The position numbers and the translations under genes are program-made. Under the pieces are notes generated by a model. The model was given only the letters and a program-made list of their open reading frames with translations. It was not told where the DNA came from and did no database searches. Shown piece after piece: positions 22,966 to 31,353 of a stretch of 43,440 nt of DNA; within the stretch, counting starts at the first letter, position 1, and each line of letters starts with the position of its first letter. The stretch covers positions 1 to 43,440 of the forward strand of contig QMRH01000011.1 in assembly GCA_003650675.1 (NCBI GenBank), written 5' to 3'. This stretch comes from Thermoprotei archaeon. Its GTDB lineage: Archaea; Thermoproteota; Thermoprotei; Thermofilales; B20-G17.

Positions 22966-24551
22966 TCACTTGACATTCTTCTAGATCTCTTACGTTGACA
23001 CCCCCCACTAAAGTAGAGGGCTTTCTGGCGTCGTTTTCTGTAATATAGGAGAAATATTATCCCAATTGCTACTGCTTCGAGAAGAAATATTATTAGGTAC
23101 AAGTTATCCAACAGGTAGTTCTGTCCAGATGAATCTTTTCCTGTCACAAGAAAGTATATAACCTTATAGAAACGCTCACCAAGTTCACTTACTTTTTTCT
23201 CGCTGGTGGGGTTGTAACGTTCAAACCATGTAGGCGTGTCCTTAAGCCATAACTCTACTATCATAGATAGAGCCTTAGGTTTTACATAGTAGGTATAGAA
23301 ATATGCTAGGCCCGTCGAAGTTCCCTGTGAAACGCTAAAGCCCATTATTCTCGCCACCTTTAAACCCAATTCCTCGACAGATTTATCCTTCTCAACACCT
23401 AATTTAGGAGGGATAATTACAGCTATATCGCCGCTATGGAGATCAATATGTATAGTTACATTATTTCTATTAATAAAGTCTTGAAGCCCCCTAGTTTCGG
23501 GTTCAGATGCTGGGTTTGGACCCATATAATTATTTGAAAGAATATTAGTGGATGCTCCGGATTCTCCCCACCTTGCGTTAAAGTTACGATTTAAATCCAC
23601 AAATCTCGCGTTCTTCCTTACATAGGGTCGTTGAGCCATCTCCGGTGGTGCCAGCTTACACGCCTCCAATCCATCGGGGTTTAAAGGAAATATAAAGACA
23701 AGCTTCTCGCCTTTATCCCGCAACCCCTTGAAAATTACCGTGTTATTTACAAGTTTTTTAAGTACGTGTAAGATAACTCGGCTACCTATAAGTTCGGGAC
23801 CGTGAATATTGGCTGTTACAAGAATAACTTGAGTTGCATTAGGAGGCCCGTATTCTGCAGCCCATATATTTCTTCCAAGCACGGATCTACCTATGGAATA
23901 GACTTTGAAAACACCGCTTTCATTATAGTTTTTAAGAATAACAGTTATGTTAAACCAATCTATGTATATGCCTTTGTATTTAAGGTAAATCCACTCTAAA
24001 TTTGTATCTTTAATTTTTATATAATGGTATGTGCCGTTTATACAAATGTCTCCTTCAAGCAGTAGTCCAGCAACCCAGTCATATATTCTTTTAAATCCGT
24101 TTTTCACAAGAATAACAGTTTTTATATCGTATTTTCTAAAGAAGATTTTACCGTACCCTACAACTTTCCATGCACCATCATCGTAAAAAACTATGTCCCC
24201 TTCCGAAAGATAGCGTTTAGTGAAGAAAGGAAATATTTGCCAGGGTGCGTTCCCCCTGATAAGTTCTCCGGACAATAGATTGTACTCAGCCGAGTACATT
24301 TTTCCGGAAATGATTATATTAACCTTAATTTTCGGTTCAGTGCTGTAACCTGAAGGTTCAAGCGCCTCGACCAAGATTTTAAGTCCGTCACCTTCATAAA
24401 GTACCATTGTTCTAGGTCTGAAATCAGCTAATGGCTCTGTACTGACGGGAATAAAAAGGAGTGTTGACGAAATGATTAGAAAAAGGCAAAACAAACCATA
24501 TGAAAGATGCTTCTTTTTTATGTGGAAATACCATCTCCAGCCAGCTGTCAT
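22962..24551 (-). CDS. Membrane-anchored M14 zinc carboxypeptidase
   Basis: The 529-residue protein has an N-terminal signal or membrane segment (about 17-36). A beta-rich region (about 45-215) precedes the catalytic domain, and a C-terminal membrane helix (about 480-503) is followed by a basic tail. The M14 zinc ligands are seen as H250-x-x-E253 ('NIHGPE') and H372 ('IDLHSG'). The substrate arginine lies in 'DLNRNF' (R322) and the general base in 'SMIVELW' (E433). It should trim C-terminal residues from peptides outside the cell. It lies tail-to-tail with the GH18 gene, overlapping by 4 nt. Confidence 0.88.
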   Translation of the reverse strand: MTAGWRWYFHIKKKHLSYGLFCLFLIISSTLLFIPVSTEPLADFRPRTMVLYEGDGLKILVEALEPSGYSTEPKIKVNIIISGKMYSAEYNLLSGELIRGNAPWQIFPFFTKRYLSEGDIVFYDDGAWKVVGYGKIFFRKYDIKTVILVKNGFKRIYDWVAGLLLEGDICINGTYHYIKIKDTNLEWIYLKYKGIYIDWFNITVILKNYNESGVFKVYSIGRSVLGRNIWAAEYGPPNATQVILVTANIHGPELIGSRVILHVLKKLVNNTVIFKGLRDKGEKLVFIFPLNPDGLEACKLAPPEMAQRPYVRKNARFVDLNRNFNARWGESGASTNILSNNYMGPNPASEPETRGLQDFINRNNVTIHIDLHSGDIAVIIPPKLGVEKDKSVEELGLKVARIMGFSVSQGTSTGLAYFYTYYVKPKALSMIVELWLKDTPTWFERYNPTSEKKVSELGERFYKVIYFLVTGKDSSGQNYLLDNLYLIIFLLEAVAIGIIFLLYYRKRRQKALYFSGGCQRKRSRRMSSD

Positions 24552-24616
24552 ATTAGAGTAATGATTCTACTTTTATATATAGTTTAAAGCCGAATGAATG
24601 TGTTAAACAGAAATAC

Positions 24617-25087
24617 CTACAGGTTAAAAATCATTTCACAGTAGGGATCTCCCCGAGCCCTACATTTCACTTCAGCTGACTCCTTAATCTTAAGACCAGT
24701 AAGCCCTTCTATCAACCCCTCAAGGAAACCCCTAGTAAAATAGCAGGCTGGTTCATTTGAAGGGGTCATGTAATCGGATTCAAAACCTTCATATATTCTG
24801 ACTTTAATTTCTTTTTTAAATATATTTACACCTAAAACCTCAGCTTCAGCAAACCCCTGTTCCCGGAGGATGCGGGAAACCTCCTTCTTAAATGCGTTAC
24901 TCCTGTAATGTAACTCCTCTCTTTTTTCGGAATTTACCCGTCTTCCTTCGTGGAGCCCCAGCTGGAATCCGAGATGGAAATATAATGCCCTTACCCCAGA
25001 CCCTCCCCGGACAACCAGTTTCCTGAAAGCCACTCCAAGACTTTCCGCTCGGAGTCTGATTTCACCAGTTCTTATACATTCACTCAT
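24617..25087 (-). CDS. V4R-domain protein, putative small-molecule-binding regulator
   Basis: The 156 residues match the V4R (4-vinyl reductase) domain: 'RALYFHLGFQLGLHEG' near the start, 'CYFTRGFLEGLIEGLTG' and the closing cysteine motif 'CRARGDPYCEMIF'. V4R domains bind small hydrophobic ligands or metals and often serve as sensors. There is no DNA-binding domain in the protein itself. The promoter on the minus strand has GCAAAATTTATA, nearly the same element as in front of the divergent small secreted protein gene, which suggests joint control. Confidence 0.82.
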   Translation of the reverse strand: MSECIRTGEIRLRAESLGVAFRKLVVRGGSGVRALYFHLGFQLGLHEGRRVNSEKREELHYRSNAFKKEVSRILREQGFAEAEVLGVNIFKKEIKVRIYEGFESDYMTPSNEPACYFTRGFLEGLIEGLTGLKIKESAEVKCRARGDPYCEMIFNL

Positions 25088-25129
25088 TGCAAAGTATTCC
25101 TCACAATATATGGTTACTTACTTTCTTAT

Positions 25130-25247
25130 AAATTTTGCTATTTGTATGCAAAAATTTCCAATAAATACTCCTTTATTTGAAAATTTTTGCATGCATTCCC
25201 CTGTAACCCATTCAAATATGCAATTATAATGCAAAAATTTATATATT
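25130..25247. promoter_or_regulatory. Divergent promoter region with repeated TGCAAAAATTT element
   Basis: Three exact copies of TGCAAAAATTT occur: 25147-25157 (plus), 25181-25191 (minus) and 25230-25240 (plus). A near copy, GCAAAATTT on the minus strand, is at 25130-25138. The plus copy at 25230 runs directly into ATATATT (TATA box of the gene at 25276). The minus near copy runs into TATAAG (TATA box of the V4R gene). Copies therefore sit over the BRE/TATA of both divergent promoters, with an inverted pair (25147 and 25181) between them. This is the layout of an operator or shared activator site. Confidence 0.65.
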
Positions 25248-25275
25248 ACCTATCACCTATTTTAAACGATGAACC

Positions 25276-25548
25276 ATGTATAGGAAGAAAATAATCCCAA
25301 TAGTATTAATATTACTCCTGACAGCTACGATAGCGGTATCCATTATAGCAGCAAAACCCAAGCCTCCTAAAACCTTTAAATCTAAAGTCACTATAGTTAT
25401 AACAGATTCCCCGCCTGAAGACGCAATAATCGTAGGTCCCGTTTTCGAAGATGGGTTCTGGATCGTAATTCATACACCTAAATTTACAATAGCTATAGAT
25501 CCTAGAAGAAGTGGGGGACCCGCTTTACCTGCCTATGACGAAGGCTAA
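25276..25548 (+). CDS. Small exported or membrane-anchored protein (90 aa)
   Basis: An N-terminal basic stretch and hydrophobic helix (about 5-26) are followed by a short, proline-rich, beta-strand outer part ('KVTIVITDSPPEDAIIVGPVFEDGFWIVIHTPKFTIAID'). No lipobox cysteine is present. I recognise no family. The gene has its own TATA box about 30 nt upstream and is followed after 36 nt by a tandem-HTH regulator, so the two may share a transcript. Confidence 0.6.
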   Translation: MYRKKIIPIVLILLLTATIAVSIIAAKPKPPKTFKSKVTIVITDSPPEDAIIVGPVFEDGFWIVIHTPKFTIAIDPRRSGGPALPAYDEG

Positions 25549-25584
25549 AAACAATAAACGCCAAAAACGTAAAACGTGATATCA

Positions 25585-26673
25585 ATGCCCTTGGTAAGGG
25601 GGAATATCTTTGTCCTACTACAAGCTCTAGTAGAAGATCCTGTAGCTAGCTTTAATAAGCTAGCTAAGAAGATAGGAATATCCCCTTCTACCGCCCGAGA
25701 ACTTTACAAGAGACTTTTAAGGGAAAAATACATTTCCCTCGTATTTGCCATTGTAAATTACCCTGCATTGGAAAGGGAGATCGTTGCCGCGCTTATAACG
25801 TCTCCACCTCAAAAATGGCCTTTACTTGAATCATCACTAGACGAATTCTTCTACATAAGGTCTCGTGCGAGATGCATAGGTTCAGTAAGCGGTATCCATG
25901 CATTCTTCGCTATCCCTTCGGGTAGCTTACCCTATCTTAGAGAATTTCTTGAATCACTACGAGACCTTGGACTAATGGAGTCATATAAGCTTATAACACC
26001 AGCATCACGATGGTTCTACTCTGAACCCGATTTTACAATCTTCGATCCACTTACATTTACATGGAAAGCTGATTGGAAATCTTGGAAAGAGATGTTAACA
26101 AGCCTCCAGCCGGAGCATATAGGTGCGCCATCACCTTCTATACTTTCGGAACTAACGTTATCTGATCTAAAGATAATAGATATTTTAAGCATTGACGCGC
26201 GTGTAAAGAAATCGGAGGTCGCAAAATTTGCAGGGTTAAAATCCTACGAACTTTCTAGACGGCTGAAATTCCTGCATGAGAAAAAGGTTATATTAAAGTA
26301 CCGTGTATCGCTGGGTTCACGTTTTCTCGCCAATCTAGTTAACATTGCTATAAATGCTGAGTGCAGTAGTAAGTTTACACGTCTTATAGCCGCAGCCGTT
26401 AAAAAACTACCCTATCAGTCGACATTTATACCGACAAAGGAGGGTTTCCTCCTCTACATACTTATGCCTTCGAAGGATTTCATAGACCTTTCTGCGGTAC
26501 TGCAGGAGTATTGCAATCGCCTAGAGGTCACATGGCTAGACTATAAACACAGCAAACTCTGGAACATAGCATTTGAATCGTATAAGGAAGGAAAATGGGA
26601 TTCATCGTACGAATTTATGGTAGAAAAGCCTCTAGAAGCTATCAGAAGAAATATATCCACGATAAAAATTTGA
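25585..26673 (+). CDS. Tandem-HTH (Lrp/AsnC-like) transcription regulator
   Basis: Two winged-helix segments are visible. One is near the N terminus ('VEDPVASFNKLAKKIGISPSTARELYKRLLREKYI') and the second lies about residues 195-235 ('TLSDLKIIDILSIDARVKKSEVAKFAGLKSYELSRRLKFLHEKKVI'). Each is followed by an alpha/beta part reminiscent of effector domains. The plan is shared with the protein encoded at 29731-30786. I start it at ATG 25585; the GTG nine nt upstream is within GTGATATC, a likely ribosome-binding site. A neighbouring small secreted protein gene upstream is a plausible target. Confidence 0.72.
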   Translation: MPLVRGNIFVLLQALVEDPVASFNKLAKKIGISPSTARELYKRLLREKYISLVFAIVNYPALEREIVAALITSPPQKWPLLESSLDEFFYIRSRARCIGSVSGIHAFFAIPSGSLPYLREFLESLRDLGLMESYKLITPASRWFYSEPDFTIFDPLTFTWKADWKSWKEMLTSLQPEHIGAPSPSILSELTLSDLKIIDILSIDARVKKSEVAKFAGLKSYELSRRLKFLHEKKVILKYRVSLGSRFLANLVNIAINAECSSKFTRLIAAAVKKLPYQSTFIPTKEGFLLYILMPSKDFIDLSAVLQEYCNRLEVTWLDYKHSKLWNIAFESYKEGKWDSSYEFMVEKPLEAIRRNISTIKI

Positions 26674-26685
26674 TGTACCTTAAAT

Positions 26686-27261
26686 TTATCTTCTGTGTTT
26701 TAAAGAATGAATTTTTTTGTATTCCCCATGTTTCTTGTAAAAGGAATATAGATTGATTACTGAGAGAAATATGAAGCCTTCTATGATGCCTGGAAATATC
26801 AAACTAAAAACATAGTCTAGTCCAGTAATAAGCAGTATCGAGAAAAATAGTAGACTAAAGCCTGCTGCCAGCAAATATATGAAGATTTTCTCCTCCGTTT
26901 CCTTCATTTCCTTGATTAAGAGAACGGGTTTTTCCACCCCTTTGATCTCATTTAGAAGCCTTTCGACCCCCTTTTCCAACCCTTTAGTCTTTGACTCTAT
27001 AAACGTCCAAAGCTCCTCTACCGATGCCCTTCCCTCCTCAACCTTCCTAATCATATTTTGGAGCTCGCTGAAGGGTTCTTGAAAACATTCATTATAGAAT
27101 TTCCCTAATGCTAAAAGTAACCTTATTTTCCTGATCCTCGACTCCTTTTCGGCACTCTTTTCATATAATTCAAGTTCCCTAACACTTCTCAGATGAAACA
27201 AGTAAGCTATAACCACCAGTATAATATCCATTATTAGCAGTAAAATTCCTAGCTCGAACAT
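26686..27261 (-). CDS. Hypothetical membrane protein with cytoplasmic coiled coil
   Basis: The 191-residue protein has an N-terminal membrane helix (about 4-22), a charged helical region (about 28-125) likely to be a coiled coil, then two membrane helices (about 127-147 and 150-172) and a basic tail. I recognise no family. It is convergent with the tandem-HTH regulator (12-nt gap) and divergent from EF-2. Confidence 0.6.
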   Translation of the reverse strand: MFELGILLLIMDIILVVIAYLFHLRSVRELELYEKSAEKESRIRKIRLLLALGKFYNECFQEPFSELQNMIRKVEEGRASVEELWTFIESKTKGLEKGVERLLNEIKGVEKPVLLIKEMKETEEKIFIYLLAAGFSLLFFSILLITGLDYVFSLIFPGIIEGFIFLSVINLYSFYKKHGEYKKIHSLKHRR

Positions 27262-27403
27262 TTATACACATCCTTTATTATATTAAAAAAGAAAGAACGT
27301 TATTTTAATATTACATTTTAGGCAAGGGACTGTTTATCTCTAACATGTAGATTTCAACCGTACCTAGTTATAACAGCTTTATATTGGGAGTCGCATAGCT
27401 AAA

Positions 27404-27413
27404 AGATTTATAT
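27404..27413 (+). promoter_or_regulatory. TATA box of the EF-2 gene
   Basis: AGATTTATAT lies about 40-50 nt before the ATG. A purine-rich ribosome-binding site (GGTGGAAAGG) just before the start indicates a short leader. Confidence 0.45.
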
Positions 27414-27453
27414 TGTGGTGTAATATTTCGCATAAGCGTTCTGGTGGAAAGGC

Positions 27454-29652
27454 ATGGTGAGATTCAAGCAGGTTGCAGATATAGCTAAAATAATGAGAAA
27501 TAGGGGTCAGGTCAGGAATATAGGTACACTAGCACACGTAGACCATGGAAAAACCACCCTAAGCGACAACTTACTAATGGGGGCTGGGCTACTTAGCCCC
27601 AAAACCGCTGGCAAAGCTCTAGCACTAGATTATGTTGAAATAGAACAAATGAGGCAAATGACCGTTAAAGCCGCTAATATAAGCCTCTACCACGAATTAA
27701 ACGGCAAACCATACGTCATTAACTTGGTGGATACCCCTGGACACGTGGACTTCACTGGCCACGTAACACGTTCACTGAGGATAATGGATGGAGCAATAGT
27801 CGTAGTAGATGCAGTTGAAGGAGTAATGACCCAAACGGAAACCGTTGTCAGACAGGGATTAGAGGAAAGAGTGAGACCGCTACTTTACATAAACAAGGTA
27901 GACAGGTTGATTAAAGAACTCCGATTGGAGCCTAGAGAAGTTCAGGAACGCTTCATGCAGATAATAAAAGACTTCAATAATTTAATCGAGTTGTACGGTG
28001 AACCGGGATTCAAGGAGAAATGGAAGATAAATCCTCTCAAAGGCCAGGTAGCCTTTGGAAGCGCTCTACATAAATGGGGATTGACGTTCACCCGTATGAT
28101 TAAGGAAGGAATAAAATTCAGTTACATAGTGGACGCCTACCAGAAAGGCTACCATGAAGAATTGGCAAAAGAATTCCCTCTACATGCCACCATCCTAGAT
28201 ATGGTCATTGAACATGTACCAAGCCCTCTTGAAGCACAAAAATACAGGATCCCTAAAATCTGGCATGGCGATTTGGAGAGTGAAATAGGAAGATCGATGC
28301 TTGAATGTGATCCCGACGGCCCCCTAGTGATAGCAGTAAGTAAAGTCATTGCGGATCCTCATGCTGGGCTGGTAGCTACGGGCCGTGTTTTCAGCGGAAC
28401 AGTGAAAGCTGGCGATGAAGTCTATTTACTTAACGCAAAATCCAGTAGACGCGTACTTCAGGTTGGGCTCTATATGGGACCTTACAGGGAAGCCACGGAA
28501 TTCGTGAGTGCTGGTAACATAGTAGCTTTATTGGGTTTAGAAGATGCTAGAGCAGGAGAAACGGTAGTTGAGACTAAGTATAAGGATGTAATGAAACCTT
28601 TCGAAAGAATGAGGTATATAAGCGAACCAGTGGTAACCATAGCCATTGAACCTACTAGGAGTAGTGATCTACCTAAACTTGTCGAGACACTGCGTAAAAT
28701 GGCTGTAGAAGATCCAACACTAAAGGTGCATATAAATCAAGAGACTGGAGAGTACTTGATAAGCGGTATGGGTACCTTACATCTAGAGATAGCTTTATGG
28801 GATTTAAACCAGAGAAGCGGAATCGAAGTCGTTACCTCGCCGCCCATAGTGAGATACAGGGAAACAGTTAAAGTGGATGGCCCTACGATAGAAGGAAAAT
28901 CACCGAACAAACATAATAAATTGTATATAAGTGTCGAGCCCCTGGATAAAGACACCTTAGACCTTCTGAGTAAAGGCATTGTATATGATGGCCAGGATTG
29001 GCGTGAAAGAGCTAAGATACTCAGGGAGCAAGCTGGATGGGATTCGGATGAAGCTAGAAACATCTGGGCGATCGACGATAACTTGAACATAATAGTTGAT
29101 AGAACCAAGGGTATACAACATTTAAGAGAAATCAGGGAAACAATTATTTCCGGCTTTAAGTGGAGCATGGAAGCCGGACCTCTCGCTCAGGAACCCGTAA
29201 GAGGAGTGAAAGTAGTCCTACACGACGCCATAGTTCACGAAGATCCCGCGCATCGAGGCCCAGCACAGATCATGCCTGCAACAAAAAACGCTATATTCGC
29301 ATCCTTCCTTTCAGCTAAACCTACACTACTTGAACCGGTATTAAAGATAGACATAAAGGTTCCAGCAGAACAGCTAAGCGGCGCCCTAAATGTTGTGACT
29401 AGGAGGAGAGGGAGGATAATAGACATGAAGCAAAGTGGCATGCTAATGCATGTAGTCGGAGAGATACCTGTTTCAGAGACCTTTGATCTTTCAGATGAAA
29501 TGAGAAGTGCCACGCAGGGTAAAGCCTTTTGGAGCACACAGTTCAGTAAATGGGCTCCAGTACCTGAATCAATGTTGGAAAACCTGATACTGGAGATAAG
29601 AAAAAGAAAAGGGCTTTCTCTCAGAGTCCCAAAGCCTCAAGATTTTGTTTAA
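27454..29652 (+). CDS. fusA: Elongation factor EF-2
   Basis: The 732-residue GTPase has the G1 motif 'AHVDHGKTT' (27-35), 'DTPGHVDF' and 'NKVDR', followed by domains II to V. In domain IV the tip sequence 'HEDPAHRGPAQIMPA' places the diphthamide acceptor histidine at H600, so diphthamide synthesis genes are expected elsewhere. This differs from lineages with degenerate tips such as Korarchaeum. It catalyses ribosomal translocation. The gene appears to be transcribed alone. It is flanked by two uncharacterised units containing related tandem-HTH regulators. Confidence 0.98.
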   Translation: MVRFKQVADIAKIMRNRGQVRNIGTLAHVDHGKTTLSDNLLMGAGLLSPKTAGKALALDYVEIEQMRQMTVKAANISLYHELNGKPYVINLVDTPGHVDFTGHVTRSLRIMDGAIVVVDAVEGVMTQTETVVRQGLEERVRPLLYINKVDRLIKELRLEPREVQERFMQIIKDFNNLIELYGEPGFKEKWKINPLKGQVAFGSALHKWGLTFTRMIKEGIKFSYIVDAYQKGYHEELAKEFPLHATILDMVIEHVPSPLEAQKYRIPKIWHGDLESEIGRSMLECDPDGPLVIAVSKVIADPHAGLVATGRVFSGTVKAGDEVYLLNAKSSRRVLQVGLYMGPYREATEFVSAGNIVALLGLEDARAGETVVETKYKDVMKPFERMRYISEPVVTIAIEPTRSSDLPKLVETLRKMAVEDPTLKVHINQETGEYLISGMGTLHLEIALWDLNQRSGIEVVTSPPIVRYRETVKVDGPTIEGKSPNKHNKLYISVEPLDKDTLDLLSKGIVYDGQDWRERAKILREQAGWDSDEARNIWAIDDNLNIIVDRTKGIQHLREIRETIISGFKWSMEAGPLAQEPVRGVKVVLHDAIVHEDPAHRGPAQIMPATKNAIFASFLSAKPTLLEPVLKIDIKVPAEQLSGALNVVTRRRGRIIDMKQSGMLMHVVGEIPVSETFDLSDEMRSATQGKAFWSTQFSKWAPVPESMLENLILEIRKRKGLSLRVPKPQDFV

Positions 29653-29730
29653 CTCTTCCTCCTCTAATTTGATCTTCTACCACTCTGCAAAACTATATAG
29701 GATTTAAAAATAACTTTAAAGGATAACACG

Positions 29731-30786
29731 ATGAGGTTGGAAGAGCAGACCCCCTTCATATTACATGAGCTCTGTTTGGGAGAATTAAAAATAAAGAAAC
29801 TAGCGGAGAAAATGAAGGTTCCCCATTCAACCCTTTACAACAGAATAAAGCCATTAAAGGAGGAAAATATCTTAAAATTTTGCCCCAAATATGACGTCCT
29901 TGGATTGACTCCAACCGTTATCCTAATTGCAGAAAAACAGGCTCGTCCACAATTACCGTACACTGTAGTTCAGACGTTGGTGGAGGGTGCTACAAAAGAA
30001 TATACTCTTCTTTTTTGCGTCTTCCCATACAGGTATCTTGAAAAATACATTACTTTTATAAGAGGTGAAAATGATCTAGTAGAAATCTCACCTGCTTTAA
30101 ACCCGATTTACTGGTTTCCATCCCCCCACATAGTGTATGTGAAACAAAGACGGCTATACGTTAATTGGCCCCGAGTCCAGAAAAACATTTCCAGGAAAAA
30201 GCATGTAAGCGAAATCCCCGAAATCGGCATGAAAATCGCTGATAAATCTAATGAAGTTAAGGGAACAATAGATGAAATAGATGTGTTAATTATAAAGGAG
30301 TTGGAGAAAAACAGTTTAATCAATATAAGGAAAATCTCTGAAAAAATTGGTCTAAAGTTTAGTATAGCCTTTTATCATTACAATAGACATGTTAAACTGG
30401 TACGTTACAGATACAGGTTAAAATTCATGCCACCTGACCCTTCAATTAAATTATATTTGCTTAGAGCGCAAAGTCTAAGAAGCCTTCTATATAGTTTAAG
30501 ATTAATGTCCCTTTTACCCTTCTTTCTTTACGCCTATCCTTTAGCTAACGAACCCAAAGCATATATCGCGTTTTCTGCGCCGGTGAAAGATGAATTAGAG
30601 TTTTTCAAACTGCTTAGAAAATTGACAAGAAAACAGCTTCTAATGGATTGCCGTTTCATAGGTTATGTAAGGAAGATTACAAGCTTTACAATACCCTTTC
30701 TTGCTCTAATGAATAAACGATGGGTATACACCCTAGACATGAAAATAGGATTGGGAGAGAAGAACGAGGAAATAACATTAATGTAA
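29731..30786 (+). CDS. Second tandem-HTH (Lrp/AsnC-like) regulator
   Basis: Winged-helix segments occur at about 8-48 ('LGELKIKKLAEKMKVPHSTLYNRIKPLKEENIL') and about 185-225 ('EIDVLIIKELEKNSLINIRKISEKIGLKFSIAFYHY'), each followed by an alpha/beta stretch. The order and spacing match the protein at 25585-26673, with low sequence identity, so they look like distant paralogues. A TATA-like ACTATATAGG precedes the gene by about 35 nt. The effector and targets are unknown. Confidence 0.68.
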   Translation: MRLEEQTPFILHELCLGELKIKKLAEKMKVPHSTLYNRIKPLKEENILKFCPKYDVLGLTPTVILIAEKQARPQLPYTVVQTLVEGATKEYTLLFCVFPYRYLEKYITFIRGENDLVEISPALNPIYWFPSPHIVYVKQRRLYVNWPRVQKNISRKKHVSEIPEIGMKIADKSNEVKGTIDEIDVLIIKELEKNSLINIRKISEKIGLKFSIAFYHYNRHVKLVRYRYRLKFMPPDPSIKLYLLRAQSLRSLLYSLRLMSLLPFFLYAYPLANEPKAYIAFSAPVKDELEFFKLLRKLTRKQLLMDCRFIGYVRKITSFTIPFLALMNKRWVYTLDMKIGLGEKNEEITLM

Positions 30787-30890
30787 ACAAAAAACAGTTA
30801 CATGCCGGTTACACGGCTAGCCTTCGTTTAGACAGAAACAAACATATCTCCATGTTAGGAACTTTCATAAATACCATTAAAGTAAAATAT

Positions 30891-31328
30891 ATGGGTATAT
30901 TCTTGCAGGGAGATGAAGAAAAACTCCTAGCCAGACTCACGGAAACAGAACGAAAAGCTGTAAAAGAATATCTTAATGGACTTAAACCAAAGGAGATAGC
31001 CTCTAAGCTTGGAATATCCGTGAGAACAGTCTATAAGGCTTTATGGAAATATAGGAAAATCAGCGGCGAAAAAGTAGTTCGAGCAAAGAGGAAGAGAATT
31101 GTAGAACCATCCCCCACAGTGAATAGACTGTTCTCCGATCTTATTCGGGTACTTTCAGAGCTAAACGCAACGTTAATTGAGCTCAACAGAAACATAGGTA
31201 GGCTCGCAAATCTCCTAGAGACAAGAGATATAACTAAATCAACAGTTAAACGTATTGACGCACAGTTACCTTCCTTTCTTCAGGAAAATCCTTGGATAGA
31301 AGTCCTCAGGATGAGAGGAAGGGAATAA
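30891..31328 (+). CDS. HTH DNA-binding protein with C-terminal helical domain
   Basis: From ATG 30891 the 145-residue product begins with a sigma-70 region 4/LuxR-like helix-turn-helix ('LTETERKAVKEYLNGLKPKEIASKLGISVRTVYKALWKYRK'). It then has a basic linker and an amphipathic helix with regular leucine spacing ('VNRLFSDLIRVLSELNATLIELNRNIGRLANLL') that probably oligomerises. The frame is open further upstream (to 30720), but that part overlaps the preceding gene and is low-complexity, so the shorter start is preferred. The targets are unknown. Confidence 0.7.
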   Translation: MGIFLQGDEEKLLARLTETERKAVKEYLNGLKPKEIASKLGISVRTVYKALWKYRKISGEKVVRAKRKRIVEPSPTVNRLFSDLIRVLSELNATLIELNRNIGRLANLLETRDITKSTVKRIDAQLPSFLQENPWIEVLRMRGRE

Positions 31329-31353
31329 AACTTTTGGTAAACCTCGCATTATG

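Noticed and set aside
25576-25584. GTG as start of the tandem-HTH regulator
   Set aside because: The GTG lies in GTGATATC followed by ATG. The same arrangement occurs before endonuclease IV (35045), so these GTGs are better read as part of the ribosome-binding site.
30720-30890. Upstream extension of the HTH protein
   Set aside because: The frame is open, but it overlaps the end of the preceding regulator gene and the residues are low-complexity and unlike an HTH protein N terminus. ATG 30891 starts just before the conserved part.
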